A DNA stretch of 36,855 nt from Candidatus Altimarinota bacterium (GTDB taxonomy: Bacteria > Patescibacteriota > Gracilibacteria > JANQMV01): the NCBI GenBank assembly GCA_028279865.1, contig JANQMV010000039.1, positions 1-36,855 on the forward strand. Direction: 5' to 3'. Below the pieces are notes generated by a model. That model worked only from the letters and a program-made list of their open reading frames with translations. It did no database searches and was not told where the DNA came from. Positions 9,517 to 21,968 of this stretch are shown here, piece after piece. Both the position numbers and the translations under genes were made by a program. How positions within the stretch are numbered: position 1 is the stretch's first letter; the number at the start of each line of letters is the position of its first letter.

Positions 9517-11031
9517 ATGAATAATATAAAAAAAAATTGGGGATTAATTCTTTTCTTTTTTCTTGTCGCAATAATTCCATTAAAAGCAGATGCGCGTACT
9601 GCAGAAAGTTTTAAGGCTCACTGTAGTCAAAATTTGCAATTTAATGATTTTGCCTCAATTACAAGTATTCCACCTGCCTTAAATACACCATTAACCCAAG
9701 CAGATGACGGAGGGTGGGTTGCTATCTATGAAATTGATACTGAAAATGAAAACACTTCTTCCGAAGAATTACTTATTGAAGTAGCAGGAAGTGTTAATAA
9801 AAACAATGCTTATGCAACAATTTGTATTAATGGTTTGGTGCTTGGAGTTGTTCCTACATATCAAATTTCACCTACGGATACCGATAGTTATTTTAAAATT
9901 CAATATACACTTGAGTTAAAATCAGGAGAAGAATCAGGGGTAAAAGCTATTAACCCAATTGTTTTTTCTTCAAACAGTGATTTTGCATCTGTTAATAAAG
10001 TAAATGATTGGAATGATGCTGATTTGGCTTTCATAGAATTAGAAGAAGTTCAGGCGGATCTAATACCTTCTTTTAGCGATGATTTTGAAAAAATTGCAGG
10101 AGGGTATGCTTATCATGAAGTTTACGCAACCTATAGTCCTCAAGACTTAGCTGTAAAGAAAAAAGCTTTTACTATGGAGGCTTTTGATAGGATTACCAGC
10201 TTTAACTATGCTATTTTTCCTCCCCTTGAAACATTAAGTGGTTGCAATGCTTCTTCTTTGGCGAATTTATCCGTTGAAGATATAAAATGCTTTCCTGCAA
10301 AAAGGCAGGAGGAATTTAAAAAATATTTTCTGGGTTTACCTGAGGTAATTCAACGTCTCTTTGACTTTGCTGCAGATGTTGAAGACGAACCGGCTTCAAT
10401 AGATGGTTCTAGGGAGTTAATTGTAAATTATTTTAATGAAAAAAGCGGAAGTTTAGAATCTGCTCCAACTACAGGGGAATGGCTCTCAATTTCTGAGGAA
10501 GACAAAAAATACAGATATTTTCCAATTAAATCTATTGAGATTGATTCTGACTTAAGTAATGGATTGGAATCTTACTACGATATGTGTGATCCTTCTCTGC
10601 CTGCAAGTGAATTTAATGGTTGTTACAGCGGGATACATGGTTGTAATGTTAATAATAATTTAGATATTATTGCTGAAGTTGGTCAATCTATGGTTGTTGG
10701 TCAGGGGATTTGCTCCGGAGAAAATCTGCCGGCAGATACAGCTTCGCTTTTGAGTCACGTGGGTATCAATGATCCAAATGATCCTAAAATCGTTGCTTTA
10801 GCAAATATGAATGCAGAAGCAAATAAAATTTGTAGAGAAATTAATGACTCTGGTTCTATTTCCAAACTTCAAGCGATCAATGCCTCTTCTGTTGCAATTA
10901 CGCAATATTTAGCAGATCTTGATTCTCGCTATGAAGGTTTTAATGCTTGCGAAAAAATTAGTGCCATCAATACTTTGTCGGGGCTGATGGATAGAACTTT
11001 AGAGGTTTTAGGTAGATCCAGCCAAAACTAA
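9517..11031 (+). CDS. Secreted hypothetical protein
   Basis: Signal peptide MNNIKKNWGLILFFFLVAIIPLKADA; 504 aa, no recognised family. Confidence 0.6.
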   Translation: MNNIKKNWGLILFFFLVAIIPLKADARTAESFKAHCSQNLQFNDFASITSIPPALNTPLTQADDGGWVAIYEIDTENENTSSEELLIEVAGSVNKNNAYATICINGLVLGVVPTYQISPTDTDSYFKIQYTLELKSGEESGVKAINPIVFSSNSDFASVNKVNDWNDADLAFIELEEVQADLIPSFSDDFEKIAGGYAYHEVYATYSPQDLAVKKKAFTMEAFDRITSFNYAIFPPLETLSGCNASSLANLSVEDIKCFPAKRQEEFKKYFLGLPEVIQRLFDFAADVEDEPASIDGSRELIVNYFNEKSGSLESAPTTGEWLSISEEDKKYRYFPIKSIEIDSDLSNGLESYYDMCDPSLPASEFNGCYSGIHGCNVNNNLDIIAEVGQSMVVGQGICSGENLPADTASLLSHVGINDPNDPKIVALANMNAEANKICREINDSGSISKLQAINASSVAITQYLADLDSRYEGFNACEKISAINTLSGLMDRTLEVLGRSSQN

Positions 11032-11112
11032 ACTTTATTTTTCAACTAACTTTCTAGATTGCTTTAGGGAGTTTTGATACGCAAAATTTTCTTGGTATTT
11101 TATAAAAATTTT

Positions 11113-13923
11113 ATGAAGAAATTTACACCTTTTTTGCTTTTCTTTCTCTTTATTGTCGCAGGATTTTTCTTTTTTTGCTCTATTCCGAAAGCTCAAGAAT
11201 TTGCATTTTCCAGTCCGATCTGGAGAGGTGGAGAAATTAATGTCTATGGAAAACAGTTAATTAAGCAAGACAGTTTAAAAATAAATTTGAATTTGGAAAT
11301 TCAAGATCGTTTGATTGAAAAATTTGCAGAACCGGAAGATGAAATTTCTGTTTTATTTGTTGCAGAGAGACTTTTTGATGCTCAAGGTAAAGCGCGTACG
11401 ATAAATAATGAATTTTATTCGACTGTTTTGACTCCTGCAGGCAGACCTATAGAGTTTTCAGAAAACTTGTGGGGTGCTCCATCAAAGTTTAATACCAAAG
11501 AAGACGGGCTATTTTTTACTACCCCCTTAGACAAAATTAATTCTTTTAAAATTAGAGATTTTCAAGATGATCGGACCGGAAAAATCAGGACGATTAATTT
11601 GCAAATAGAAGAAAATATTGAGTCATTTGAAAAAGGTTTATACAGACCGAGAGTTTATTTCTTTTATAATAAAAAAGGGGTTAATGAAAATAAAAAAGCA
11701 ACACCTGAGAAATCAATTCTTTTGGTAAGGCAGGCCTTGTTCCCTTTGAAAAAAGAATTCATTAGTAAGCCTGATTTATGGGATAGTGTTGATGATTATA
11801 AGGCGTTAAAAGATCAAATTTTTTATTTGCCAATGTTTAAAAAGGGTAATCTGGAAGAGTTAAAAATGCCTGCAGTTCTTTTTGCGGAGGAAAATTCTCA
11901 AGGTTCTCGCGGAATTGTTGCCGAAGAGGATCGTGATAATTTTAGAATCTCTACTCATGAAATCAATCAGTCTAAGTTAGTCCTGCCACCTCAAAAATAT
12001 TCTCTTAATCCTGCTTTACCTTTAGTCGCTTCTTACGACTCTGAGCTAAAAGTTAAGACGGAAAGAGTTCCATTAATGAAAAAAGGTTTTTTAGAGGGAG
12101 AAATTCACTTGCCTAATGGTTCAATTGAAAAAATTTCAAGGAAAAAAATTACGGATTTTGGTGTTGCCGACGAAGGACCTTTTCAAACAGGTCAAGCCAT
12201 TGCTTGGAAAAAAATAAAAACAGAAAACAAAAACACCTATGATTTCGAGAAAACAGGAAAATATAAAGTCTTCTTAAATGGGAAAATTTATGATGAATAC
12301 AATAATGCATATGAGATAGGTGGTACGTATGACTTTTTTATTGGTAAGAAACTTACTTTTTCTTCTGCAGTGAAGCCGGGCACGCCCTTTTTTGTAGGTG
12401 ATGCTTATTTCCCGAGGTTTGCTTATTTTCCTTCTTTTAAGGGGGCTGTAAAATTTAAATATACTTTTTATCCTTTTGATAAATCAAAAAAACCTGTTGA
12501 GCAAGTGATTGAAAAAGAAAATGTTGAAGGAGGATTGGGAGCACCTCCGATCCCTTTTGAAGAACCCGGGGAATATCATGTAGAAGTATTTGCAAAAGCA
12601 GATCATTTTATGATGGGGGAACATTTTGGCACTTATGTTGGTGGTGCTTTGGTTTTGCCAAGAGATTCAAAATTGGAATTACACGGTAAAATAGGTGCTA
12701 ATTTTGCAGATGGTACAAAGATTACTGAACCTCGTTTTATTGCTGAACGTAATCCTATTTTTGAAACAAGGCGTGAATTTTATTTTCCATATTACTCAGG
12801 AGATATTTTAAAAATTGCTGCAAACGCAAATAATGCAATTGATCCAAAAGTGGAAGCGAAAGAAAAAGGTGGAGAAAAAATTACAGTAATTCCGCGCGCA
12901 TTAAATAATTTTCATCCTTTTAATTATCCGGAAAAAATTAATCGGCATGCTTTTCTTTTTATTGTCTCTGAGAAAGCAGGATTAATTGCGCGAAGCTTTG
13001 TAGGAAGTGAATTTTTAGAGCATGGTTTTTGGAATGTTAGAAATCAAAGTTTTGGTGGTCGTTTAAATTCGAGCAAGTATGGAGATTTGGAAAATGACAT
13101 TTATCGAAACTTTGCTGCAGTTTATTATGAAGATGAGAAGGGAGAATGGAAGTCAGATCACTATGTTTCCAATATAACCATTACATCGGAATTTGCAGAG
13201 GATGATCGGGTTATTGAACCTTTCTCAGAGAATTTTGCTGTTACTCGTGGCGTTGAAACTCCATATTTAGTTGGAACGGCAATGCAAAAACCTCTTGGTG
13301 CTAATTTTTCTCAATATTTGCATGTAGCTCCAGCTGTTGGTGATGTTAAAATTCAAATAACTTTGACTGATCCAAATGGAAAAGTAATAAAATTTCAGCC
13401 GGTTTATACAGATGAACATGGTTTTACTCCTATTGGTGAAACCTATCCTTTGGATATTTTAGGTGTTTGGCATGTAAGAGCTGATGCTGAATATAATGGA
13501 ATTAAAGCTGAAGACTTATATAAAATTTTTGTTATTTCAGAAGAAACTGAAAAATGGAATATAGGGATACCGTATATGTCAAAGATTAAACCTGAGGCAC
13601 CTGTTGTTTTTAAGGGTAGTGTTCCTGAAGCTGCAGAAAAAGTTGAAATTGATTATGAAGTTATCACTCCGGGCGCAGTCTTGGATTCCAATGAGATTAA
13701 TATTTGTGACTTTAAAATGGATGAAAACGGTTTTGAATACCATTTTGATTTTGAGAAAATTAATTCAATTTACAAAAATTTTGAAATTCAACCACTTTCC
13801 AGAATGGCTATTTTATATTTTCACCTCTCCGGTGAGATTGAAGGTGAGAGATTCTATAAATTTGGGACTGCGATGATTAGGTCAGATAACATGTACTATT
13901 TGGGAATTTTACCAGAACATTAA
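11113..13923 (+). CDS. Large secreted/anchored protein with probable Ig/MG2-like beta domains
   Basis: ORF opens at TTG 11074; in-frame ATG 11113 starts a signal-like sequence MKKFTPFLLFFLFIVAGFFFF. C-terminal ITLTDPNGKVIKFQPVYTDEHGFT..GVWHVRADAEYNG looks Ig/MG2-like. Confidence 0.65.
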   Translation: MKKFTPFLLFFLFIVAGFFFFCSIPKAQEFAFSSPIWRGGEINVYGKQLIKQDSLKINLNLEIQDRLIEKFAEPEDEISVLFVAERLFDAQGKARTINNEFYSTVLTPAGRPIEFSENLWGAPSKFNTKEDGLFFTTPLDKINSFKIRDFQDDRTGKIRTINLQIEENIESFEKGLYRPRVYFFYNKKGVNENKKATPEKSILLVRQALFPLKKEFISKPDLWDSVDDYKALKDQIFYLPMFKKGNLEELKMPAVLFAEENSQGSRGIVAEEDRDNFRISTHEINQSKLVLPPQKYSLNPALPLVASYDSELKVKTERVPLMKKGFLEGEIHLPNGSIEKISRKKITDFGVADEGPFQTGQAIAWKKIKTENKNTYDFEKTGKYKVFLNGKIYDEYNNAYEIGGTYDFFIGKKLTFSSAVKPGTPFFVGDAYFPRFAYFPSFKGAVKFKYTFYPFDKSKKPVEQVIEKENVEGGLGAPPIPFEEPGEYHVEVFAKADHFMMGEHFGTYVGGALVLPRDSKLELHGKIGANFADGTKITEPRFIAERNPIFETRREFYFPYYSGDILKIAANANNAIDPKVEAKEKGGEKITVIPRALNNFHPFNYPEKINRHAFLFIVSEKAGLIARSFVGSEFLEHGFWNVRNQSFGGRLNSSKYGDLENDIYRNFAAVYYEDEKGEWKSDHYVSNITITSEFAEDDRVIEPFSENFAVTRGVETPYLVGTAMQKPLGANFSQYLHVAPAVGDVKIQITLTDPNGKVIKFQPVYTDEHGFTPIGETYPLDILGVWHVRADAEYNGIKAEDLYKIFVISEETEKWNIGIPYMSKIKPEAPVVFKGSVPEAAEKVEIDYEVITPGAVLDSNEINICDFKMDENGFEYHFDFEKINSIYKNFEIQPLSRMAILYFHLSGEIEGERFYKFGTAMIRSDNMYYLGILPEH

Positions 13924-14477
13924 TTTTTATTTAATGCCCAAAGCTCTATTTCAACCAGTAAATCCGAGCGGCAAATCTTAGCTTCAACGCAAGTTGCCGC
14001 CGGGTAAAAAGGTAGCTCTAAAGAGTCATAAAATTTTTTACGGGTTTTGCAAAAATCTTCATAATCTCTGTCAATATCACGTAAATAAATATTGGTTTTT
14101 ATCACATCTTTCCACTCAAGTTCGCTTTCTTCCAAAAGAGCTTTTAGATTTGCAAAAGTTCTCTCTGTTTGGGCTTTTAAATTATTTTTGTGAATACTTT
14201 CACCTTTTTCATTTACACTTGCTGTTCCCGAAATAACTACAAGATTAAAAGGACCGTAACTGATTTTTGTTCCTCTGGAAAAAGTAGCGGGTTTTGCGTA
14301 CGAGTAAGCTTCGTTGAGGCTCTTTGGAGCAGATATTTGTTTTTTGATAATTTTTATTATGGATTGATTTTTTATCCTTAAAATGATACAATTATCGGAA
14401 TTATTAGGCAAACTAAAAAACATGAAGCTATTAAATTTCATCAAAAAAATTGGAATTATTTGTTTTTTGACTTTCAC
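13920..14477 (-). CDS. RidA/YjgF-family protein (start codon uncertain)
   Basis: VVISGTASVNEKGE...NLKAQTERTFANLKALLEESELEWKDVIKTNIYLRDI...FYPAATCVEAKICRSDLLVEIELWAL. The 5' ~50 codons overlap the divergent gene and may be over-extended. Confidence 0.8.
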   Translation of the reverse strand: MKVKKQIIPIFLMKFNSFMFFSLPNNSDNCIILRIKNQSIIKIIKKQISAPKSLNEAYSYAKPATFSRGTKISYGPFNLVVISGTASVNEKGESIHKNNLKAQTERTFANLKALLEESELEWKDVIKTNIYLRDIDRDYEDFCKTRKKFYDSLELPFYPAATCVEAKICRSDLLVEIELWALNKN

Positions 14478-17313
14478 TTTTTTTCTTTCTTGAGAAAGCG
14501 CAAAGGCTTTTGATGAGGATTATGTTGACTTGATTATCAAAATTCATATTGGAAGGGAAGAAGGTCAGCTTTATTCATTTAACCCCGAAGGTTCCCATTT
14601 ATCATTAGCTTTTCAAGATGAGTATTTGCCAAATGATGCCGGGGACTATTCCGGAAATAGAGATTACGCTCAAAGCGTTTGGATTGAATTAAGCCAATTT
14701 GGTCTTAATCCTACCAATTTTGCTTCTTATGAAAGCGCTTTAGCTGCTTTAGAATCTCAAGTACTGCCGGAAGATATTCAAGATATTTTACTGGTTAATG
14801 CGAGTAATTATCAAGAAAACCAAGATGGCAACAATACTTTTTTAGTTTCTCCGCTTGATGGTTTTTTGCATTTTAAGATTAGAAAATCATATTTATTGGG
14901 ATTAAATCCGAATCCAAGTATAAAAATTATCTCTCCTGCATTACCTCCCACTTTAGATGCTAAATTTTGTATTGAGGATGTTCAATGTTCTTCTTCTAAT
15001 TTAAATGAAATGGGGGTAAATAGATGAATTACGCCATACGGTTTTTTTGAAGATGGAGGACTTTTTTCCCAAGAAATAAGTGTTGCAGCATTTGCAGAAG
15101 AAGATTTGGGATTAGATAAAGTTATTGTTGGCTTAGTTATCACTAAGAACCATGAAGAACAAATGACTCGTCAAAATTTTGTTAAAACTGCGGCATGGAC
15201 TTCTAGTTCGCTGGTAACCTTTTCGCAAAAATTTGTTATTAGAGGATTCCATTTATTAGATTGGGTTTTGCAAGTTGATAATAGCGGAATAGAAGACGAA
15301 TCAATTTTAACTTATTATAAAAAAATTCTTGCTTCTATAAACGGACTTTTGATTGTTATTTTGTTAATAATCGCTTTGCTTTGGAATTTCAGTTTTTTTA
15401 TTACAGGAGAGCGTTTACGAAAAATGATGCTAACTTACTTTATAGTTGTGATTGTTGTAAATTTTTCAGTTCCTCTTGTGAGGTTGGGGATAGATGGCGC
15501 GAATATGTTACAAAATGTTTTTTTGTATACCCAGGATCCTCTAACCTGAGAATCTCGTAAAATTGTCGCCAGTGATTTTTTTGATTATGGATGAATTGAG
15601 TATGACCAAGTCAAAGGATATGCTTTAGAAAATGTGAATAGAGAATACAGAGAAATTATTACACAAGGAACATTGGATACAACTTCGGATTCTTTTACTT
15701 TTGAAGGAGAGTTTCCCGTAGCTTCAATTGCTGGTTGATTTGACTCTATTTTTACTAGCGTACTTTCTGAAGGGGCTTCTTGATCGGGAACAATTAATAA
15801 CAACACAGATACTTTTGAAATGGTTACACAAGTACCAATTAATGAAAGATATGAAGACCGTATTTTTCATTCGGTTATGCTTCTTTTAACAGGACTTGGC
15901 TATTTCTTACTAAGTATGGTCTTTTTATTTAGAATTGTTATTCTTTGGTTTATTATTATTTTATCTCCATTTTTATTCCTTCTCTTAACTCTCCCATTTT
16001 TAAAAGGTTATTTCAAATATTGGATTTGGCTCTTTGTACGTTGGATTGTGATTTGACCGCTTTTGGCAATCTGTATCGGGGCATCTATTTTTATTTGGAA
16101 AGAAATAGGAGTGCCAATTACCAGTTTGTATTCATCTTACACTTCCTATGCACAGTCTACTAATTTCCAGATATCTGCTCCGGGGATGACAACCACAGGT
16201 TTAAATTATACAAAGCCAATGGCAGAGTATATTGTTGCTCTGATTATGCTTTATCTTCCTATTCTGTTAGCTTTCTGGTTAACACGTAGATTAAATGGCG
16301 GAGCTTGTTGTAATGCCGACTCTTCAAAAGGCTTCTTTAATTTATTCAGAAAAAAGAAATACAATAACCTTCCTCCTTCCGGATCAAATAATTGAAATGA
16401 ATCTGCTGAAATGCCAAAAACAAAGTCGCCTCAAAAATCAGCGATAGGGCAATTTGCTACAAAAATGTTGGGAAGAGATGAAAGTAAGTTTAGTTTTGCT
16501 AATAAAATGATTAATGAAGAAAATTGAGCTAAGTGAGCTACGCACTCTTCTAAATCGAGTTTGAAAGACTTGGTGGACACCAAAAAATGACTTAATAATG
16601 AAAATATTGTTAATAAAATCCAAAAATTAGACACCCAGTTTTTAGCTGAATTATTAAACCTGATTCCAATAACAAATGAAAATCGTAATCAAGCTCTTTG
16701 AGAACTTGGTGATTTAACTAATGTTTCCAATCAAATAAGAAGAGATAATTTGGAAGGAATTAAATGAGAATTAGTAGAGCGTGCTCAGAATGGTGATAAA
16801 ATGGCACAGAGTATTGTCGAAGAATTGTCACAAGATTCAGGGAGTTCAAGAATTGAGTGAATGCAAGATTCAGCAAAAGAGGAAAAAATTCCTCAGTCTA
16901 TAGATGAAAGCACAGAAGGAAATAACTCTCTATGAACAAAAGTTTGAGAGGAGAATATGTTAACTCAGTGAAACAGTGAGTATGTTGATGATATGGATGA
17001 TCTTAATCTTCAGACGAATCTTAATCCGGAAAAATCTTATGTAAAAGCTTGAGATTCATTACGTCAGGAAGAATCTTTAAACAAAAATTTCAATTTAAAG
17101 AATGATTCTGTCTGAGAAAATAAAAATTTTTATTATGCAAAAAATGAAACGCAAGATTGATTAAGGAGATGAAAACAAGCTAAAGAAGACATTATTTCAA
17201 GCAAATTAAATACAGCGTGACTAAAGGAGAAGAAAAGCTCATTTTCCGATAAACCTAAGTCTTATTGAACAGAAGAACGTGGTCTGGATCACTTAAATCC
17301 TTGAAAAAAATAA
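14422..17313 (+). CDS. VirB6/TrbL-like polytopic type IV secretion membrane protein with long hydrophilic C-terminal tail; 963 aa under table 25
   Basis: ATG 14422 to TAA 17311 is open in one frame if UGA is sense (24 UGAs). Joins track ORFs 14530, 15106, 15820 and 16063. Signal peptide, then several TM helices (INGLLIVILLIIALLWNFSFFI; SVMLLLTGLGYFLLSMVFLFRIVILWFIIILSPFLFLLL). Confidence 0.85.
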
Positions 17314-17338
17314 ATCAATCAAAGTAATCTCTTTAAAT

Positions 17339-17920
17339 ATGTGAAAAATAAAAAAAATATATCTTCACTTGATAATTCTCCCATTTGTGAGTCTTCCAAA
17401 TTCTGTTTTTGCAAAAGAAACAGCTTTGGGGGAGGCGGATAATTTTTGAGAATTGGTTAGTTTATTTTGGAGTTGGGGATTAAGAATTATTTTACCTCTT
17501 TCGGTTTTGACATTAATAGTTGCAGGTTTTATGTACATGTCTTCAGGAGGTGATGAAAACAAAGTTTCCGATGCTAAACAAGTGTGAACTTGATCAATTA
17601 TTTCAGCGACTATTTTGCTTTTTTCAGGTGTTTTAAAAACTTTTATACAAAAACCGCTGGCAAATATCGAGCAAGGAGGGGGAACACTTAACACTTTGCC
17701 TCAAGTTATTCAAAATATTTCAAATTTACTTTTAACTCTGGTTTGAGCTTTTGCTGCTGTTGTCTTAATTTATAATGGAATTCAATATATGTTAGCAGCT
17801 GGAGATCAAGAGAAAATTGATAAAGCTAAAAAACAATTGAAATATGCTCTAATCGGTTTGATTATAGCTGTTTCATCTTATTATCTGATAAATCTGCTTA
17901 TTAATTTCTGGGTCAATTAA
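17339..17920 (+). CDS. Tandem-duplicated VirB2/TrbC-like pilin-type membrane protein; 193 aa under table 25
   Basis: ATG-UGA start to TAA 17918 with five UGAs. Two copies of the module: FMYMSSGGDENKVSDAKQ.. and IQYMLAAGDQEKIDKAKKQLKYALIGLIIAVSSYYLI. Confidence 0.83.
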
Positions 17921-17947
17921 TTTTAGTTTGTTTAATTAATAGATGAA

Positions 17948-18331
17948 ATGTTTAACATCCTTAAAAAAACTCTTTTCCTTTCTTTTTCTTTTCTTTCAAA
18001 AAAAGCTTTTGCTAATTCTGAACTTGAACTTTGTTCAGATGGTACGGTCAAAGATCCTTCAATCGGCTGTATTGAAGCTCCGGGAGGAATTATCAGTTCT
18101 TATTCCAATATGTATGATTTAATTGCCAGAGTGGGGGATTTTATGCTTGTCAGCGCAGGAAGTATTGCAACAATTATGTTGATTATTTCTGGTTTTCAAT
18201 ATGCAACTGCTATGGGAGATGACGAAAAAATTACCACTGCAAAACGTAACATGAAATGGTCATGAATTGGCTTAGGTATATCTCTAAGTGCTTATTTAAT
18301 TGTTGAATTTGTAATTAAAAACGTTATATAA
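17948..18331 (+). CDS. VirB2/TrbC-like pilin-type membrane protein; one UGA
   Basis: Track ORF 17948-18265 continues through UGA 18263-18265 to TAA 18329: ..FQYATAMGDDEKITTAKRNMKWS[UGA]IGLGISLSAYLIVEFVIKNVI*. Confidence 0.83.
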
Positions 18332-18394
18332 AAAAACAAAAACAGGAGTGGTCAAGTGATAATCTTGCAAAAAGCTTGTCTATGGAAATTTTAA

Positions 18395-18415
18395 ATGTAC
18401 AATAATTTTGTACAT
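18395..18415. promoter_or_regulatory. Perfect inverted repeat ATGTACAA-TAATT-TTGTACAT (operator or hairpin)
   Basis: 8-bp perfect arms with 5-nt spacer, upstream of the 18466 gene. Confidence 0.45.
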
Positions 18416-18465
18416 GATCTTTTTATTTATTCATGAACTTATAATTTACTCTTAATTCTCCTCTT

Positions 18466-19110
18466 ATGAAAAAGCAAAAACTCACATCATTTTTGGCTTT
18501 ATTTATGATTTTGATCATGAATTTGGCTTTTATTTCTACTGTGGATGCCCTTGATTGTGTGGATGAGGATAATGATGGATATATTGTACTTGATTCAGGG
18601 GATATAGATGATCCGGACGGGAATTATTCTCCGGAAGAATGGAAAATTTATTTCGACGAATATAAAGCTTCCCCCGGAGCGTGTGATGGTATTAATTTCA
18701 AGAAAGGAGCCGAACCTGAAAGATGTGATGCTATAAAGGTTGAGGACAGGAGGGTTATTGCAGAGGGTAATATCTTAGGTTCCAAAGTTAATCCGGGAGC
18801 AATTGACGGACCAAATAATGGAATTGATGAGGATTGTGATGGTGCTGATGGTGAATACGTTCAAGGTGGCAGTAATGCTGCGGATATTACGGATCTTTTA
18901 AACAATATTATTAATATCCTTGGATACTATGTCGTGGGTGGTGTTTCTGTCCTCGTGCTGCTTTGGGGTGGCGTGACCTATGCAGGTGCAGCTGGTGATG
19001 ATACAAAGACGACTAAAGCTGTTAAAGCCATGAAAGGCGCGATTATTGGTTTGATTATTGGTATTGCAGCTCCTTCTATAATTACTTTTATCATAGAGAA
19101 GGTCTTCTAA
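18466..19110 (+). CDS. Secreted protein: acidic MopE/Ca-binding-like N-terminus fused to VirB2-like pilin module
   Basis: Signal peptide; DCVDEDNDGY and NGIDEDCDGAD motifs; C-term VTYAGAAGDDTKTTKAVKAMKGAIIGLIIGIAAPSIITFII. Confidence 0.75.
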   Translation: MKKQKLTSFLALFMILIMNLAFISTVDALDCVDEDNDGYIVLDSGDIDDPDGNYSPEEWKIYFDEYKASPGACDGINFKKGAEPERCDAIKVEDRRVIAEGNILGSKVNPGAIDGPNNGIDEDCDGADGEYVQGGSNAADITDLLNNIINILGYYVVGGVSVLVLLWGGVTYAGAAGDDTKTTKAVKAMKGAIIGLIIGIAAPSIITFIIEKVF

Positions 19111-19159
19111 ATTTATCGCTTATAGATTGCTTAACTAAAATAAAAACAAAAAAACAAAA

Positions 19160-19191
19160 GAAAGAGAGCCTTGGAGGAGGGGCTCTCTTTC
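19160..19191 (+). terminator. Hairpin terminator
   Basis: GAAAGAGAGCC / GGCTCTCTTTC perfect 11-bp stem between the 18466 gene and ligA. Confidence 0.7.
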
Positions 19192-19252
19192 AATTTGGCA
19201 TTTTAAAATTTACCCTTCAGTAAAGCAAACAAGTAAGTTATAATCGTGCTGA

Positions 19253-21831
<2,579 letters not shown>

Positions 21832-21842
21832 TTTTAACCTTG

Positions 21843-21874
21843 GTCAGTTTTGTTTTTTTGAGGAAGAAACTGAC
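21843..21874 (+). terminator. Hairpin terminator after rlmH
   Basis: GTCAGTTT / AAACTGAC arms followed by T-rich tract. Confidence 0.55.
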
Positions 21875-21968
21875 GTTGGTATTTTTATTATCTTTTTCTT
21901 AATTTACCTTTACTTTTACCTTTATTTAGGGTAGAATATATAGAATTATAATTCATATCAAAAGAAAA

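Noticed and set aside
14422-17313. Region as a decayed pseudogene with many premature stops
   Set aside because: All interruptions are UGA, never UAA/UAG, over 963 codons, and coherent TM segments and tail sequence continue through them.
16431-17694. Minus-strand ORFs 16431-16634 and 17365-17694
   Set aside because: Shadow ORFs opposite coherent table-25 genes; no recognisable domains.
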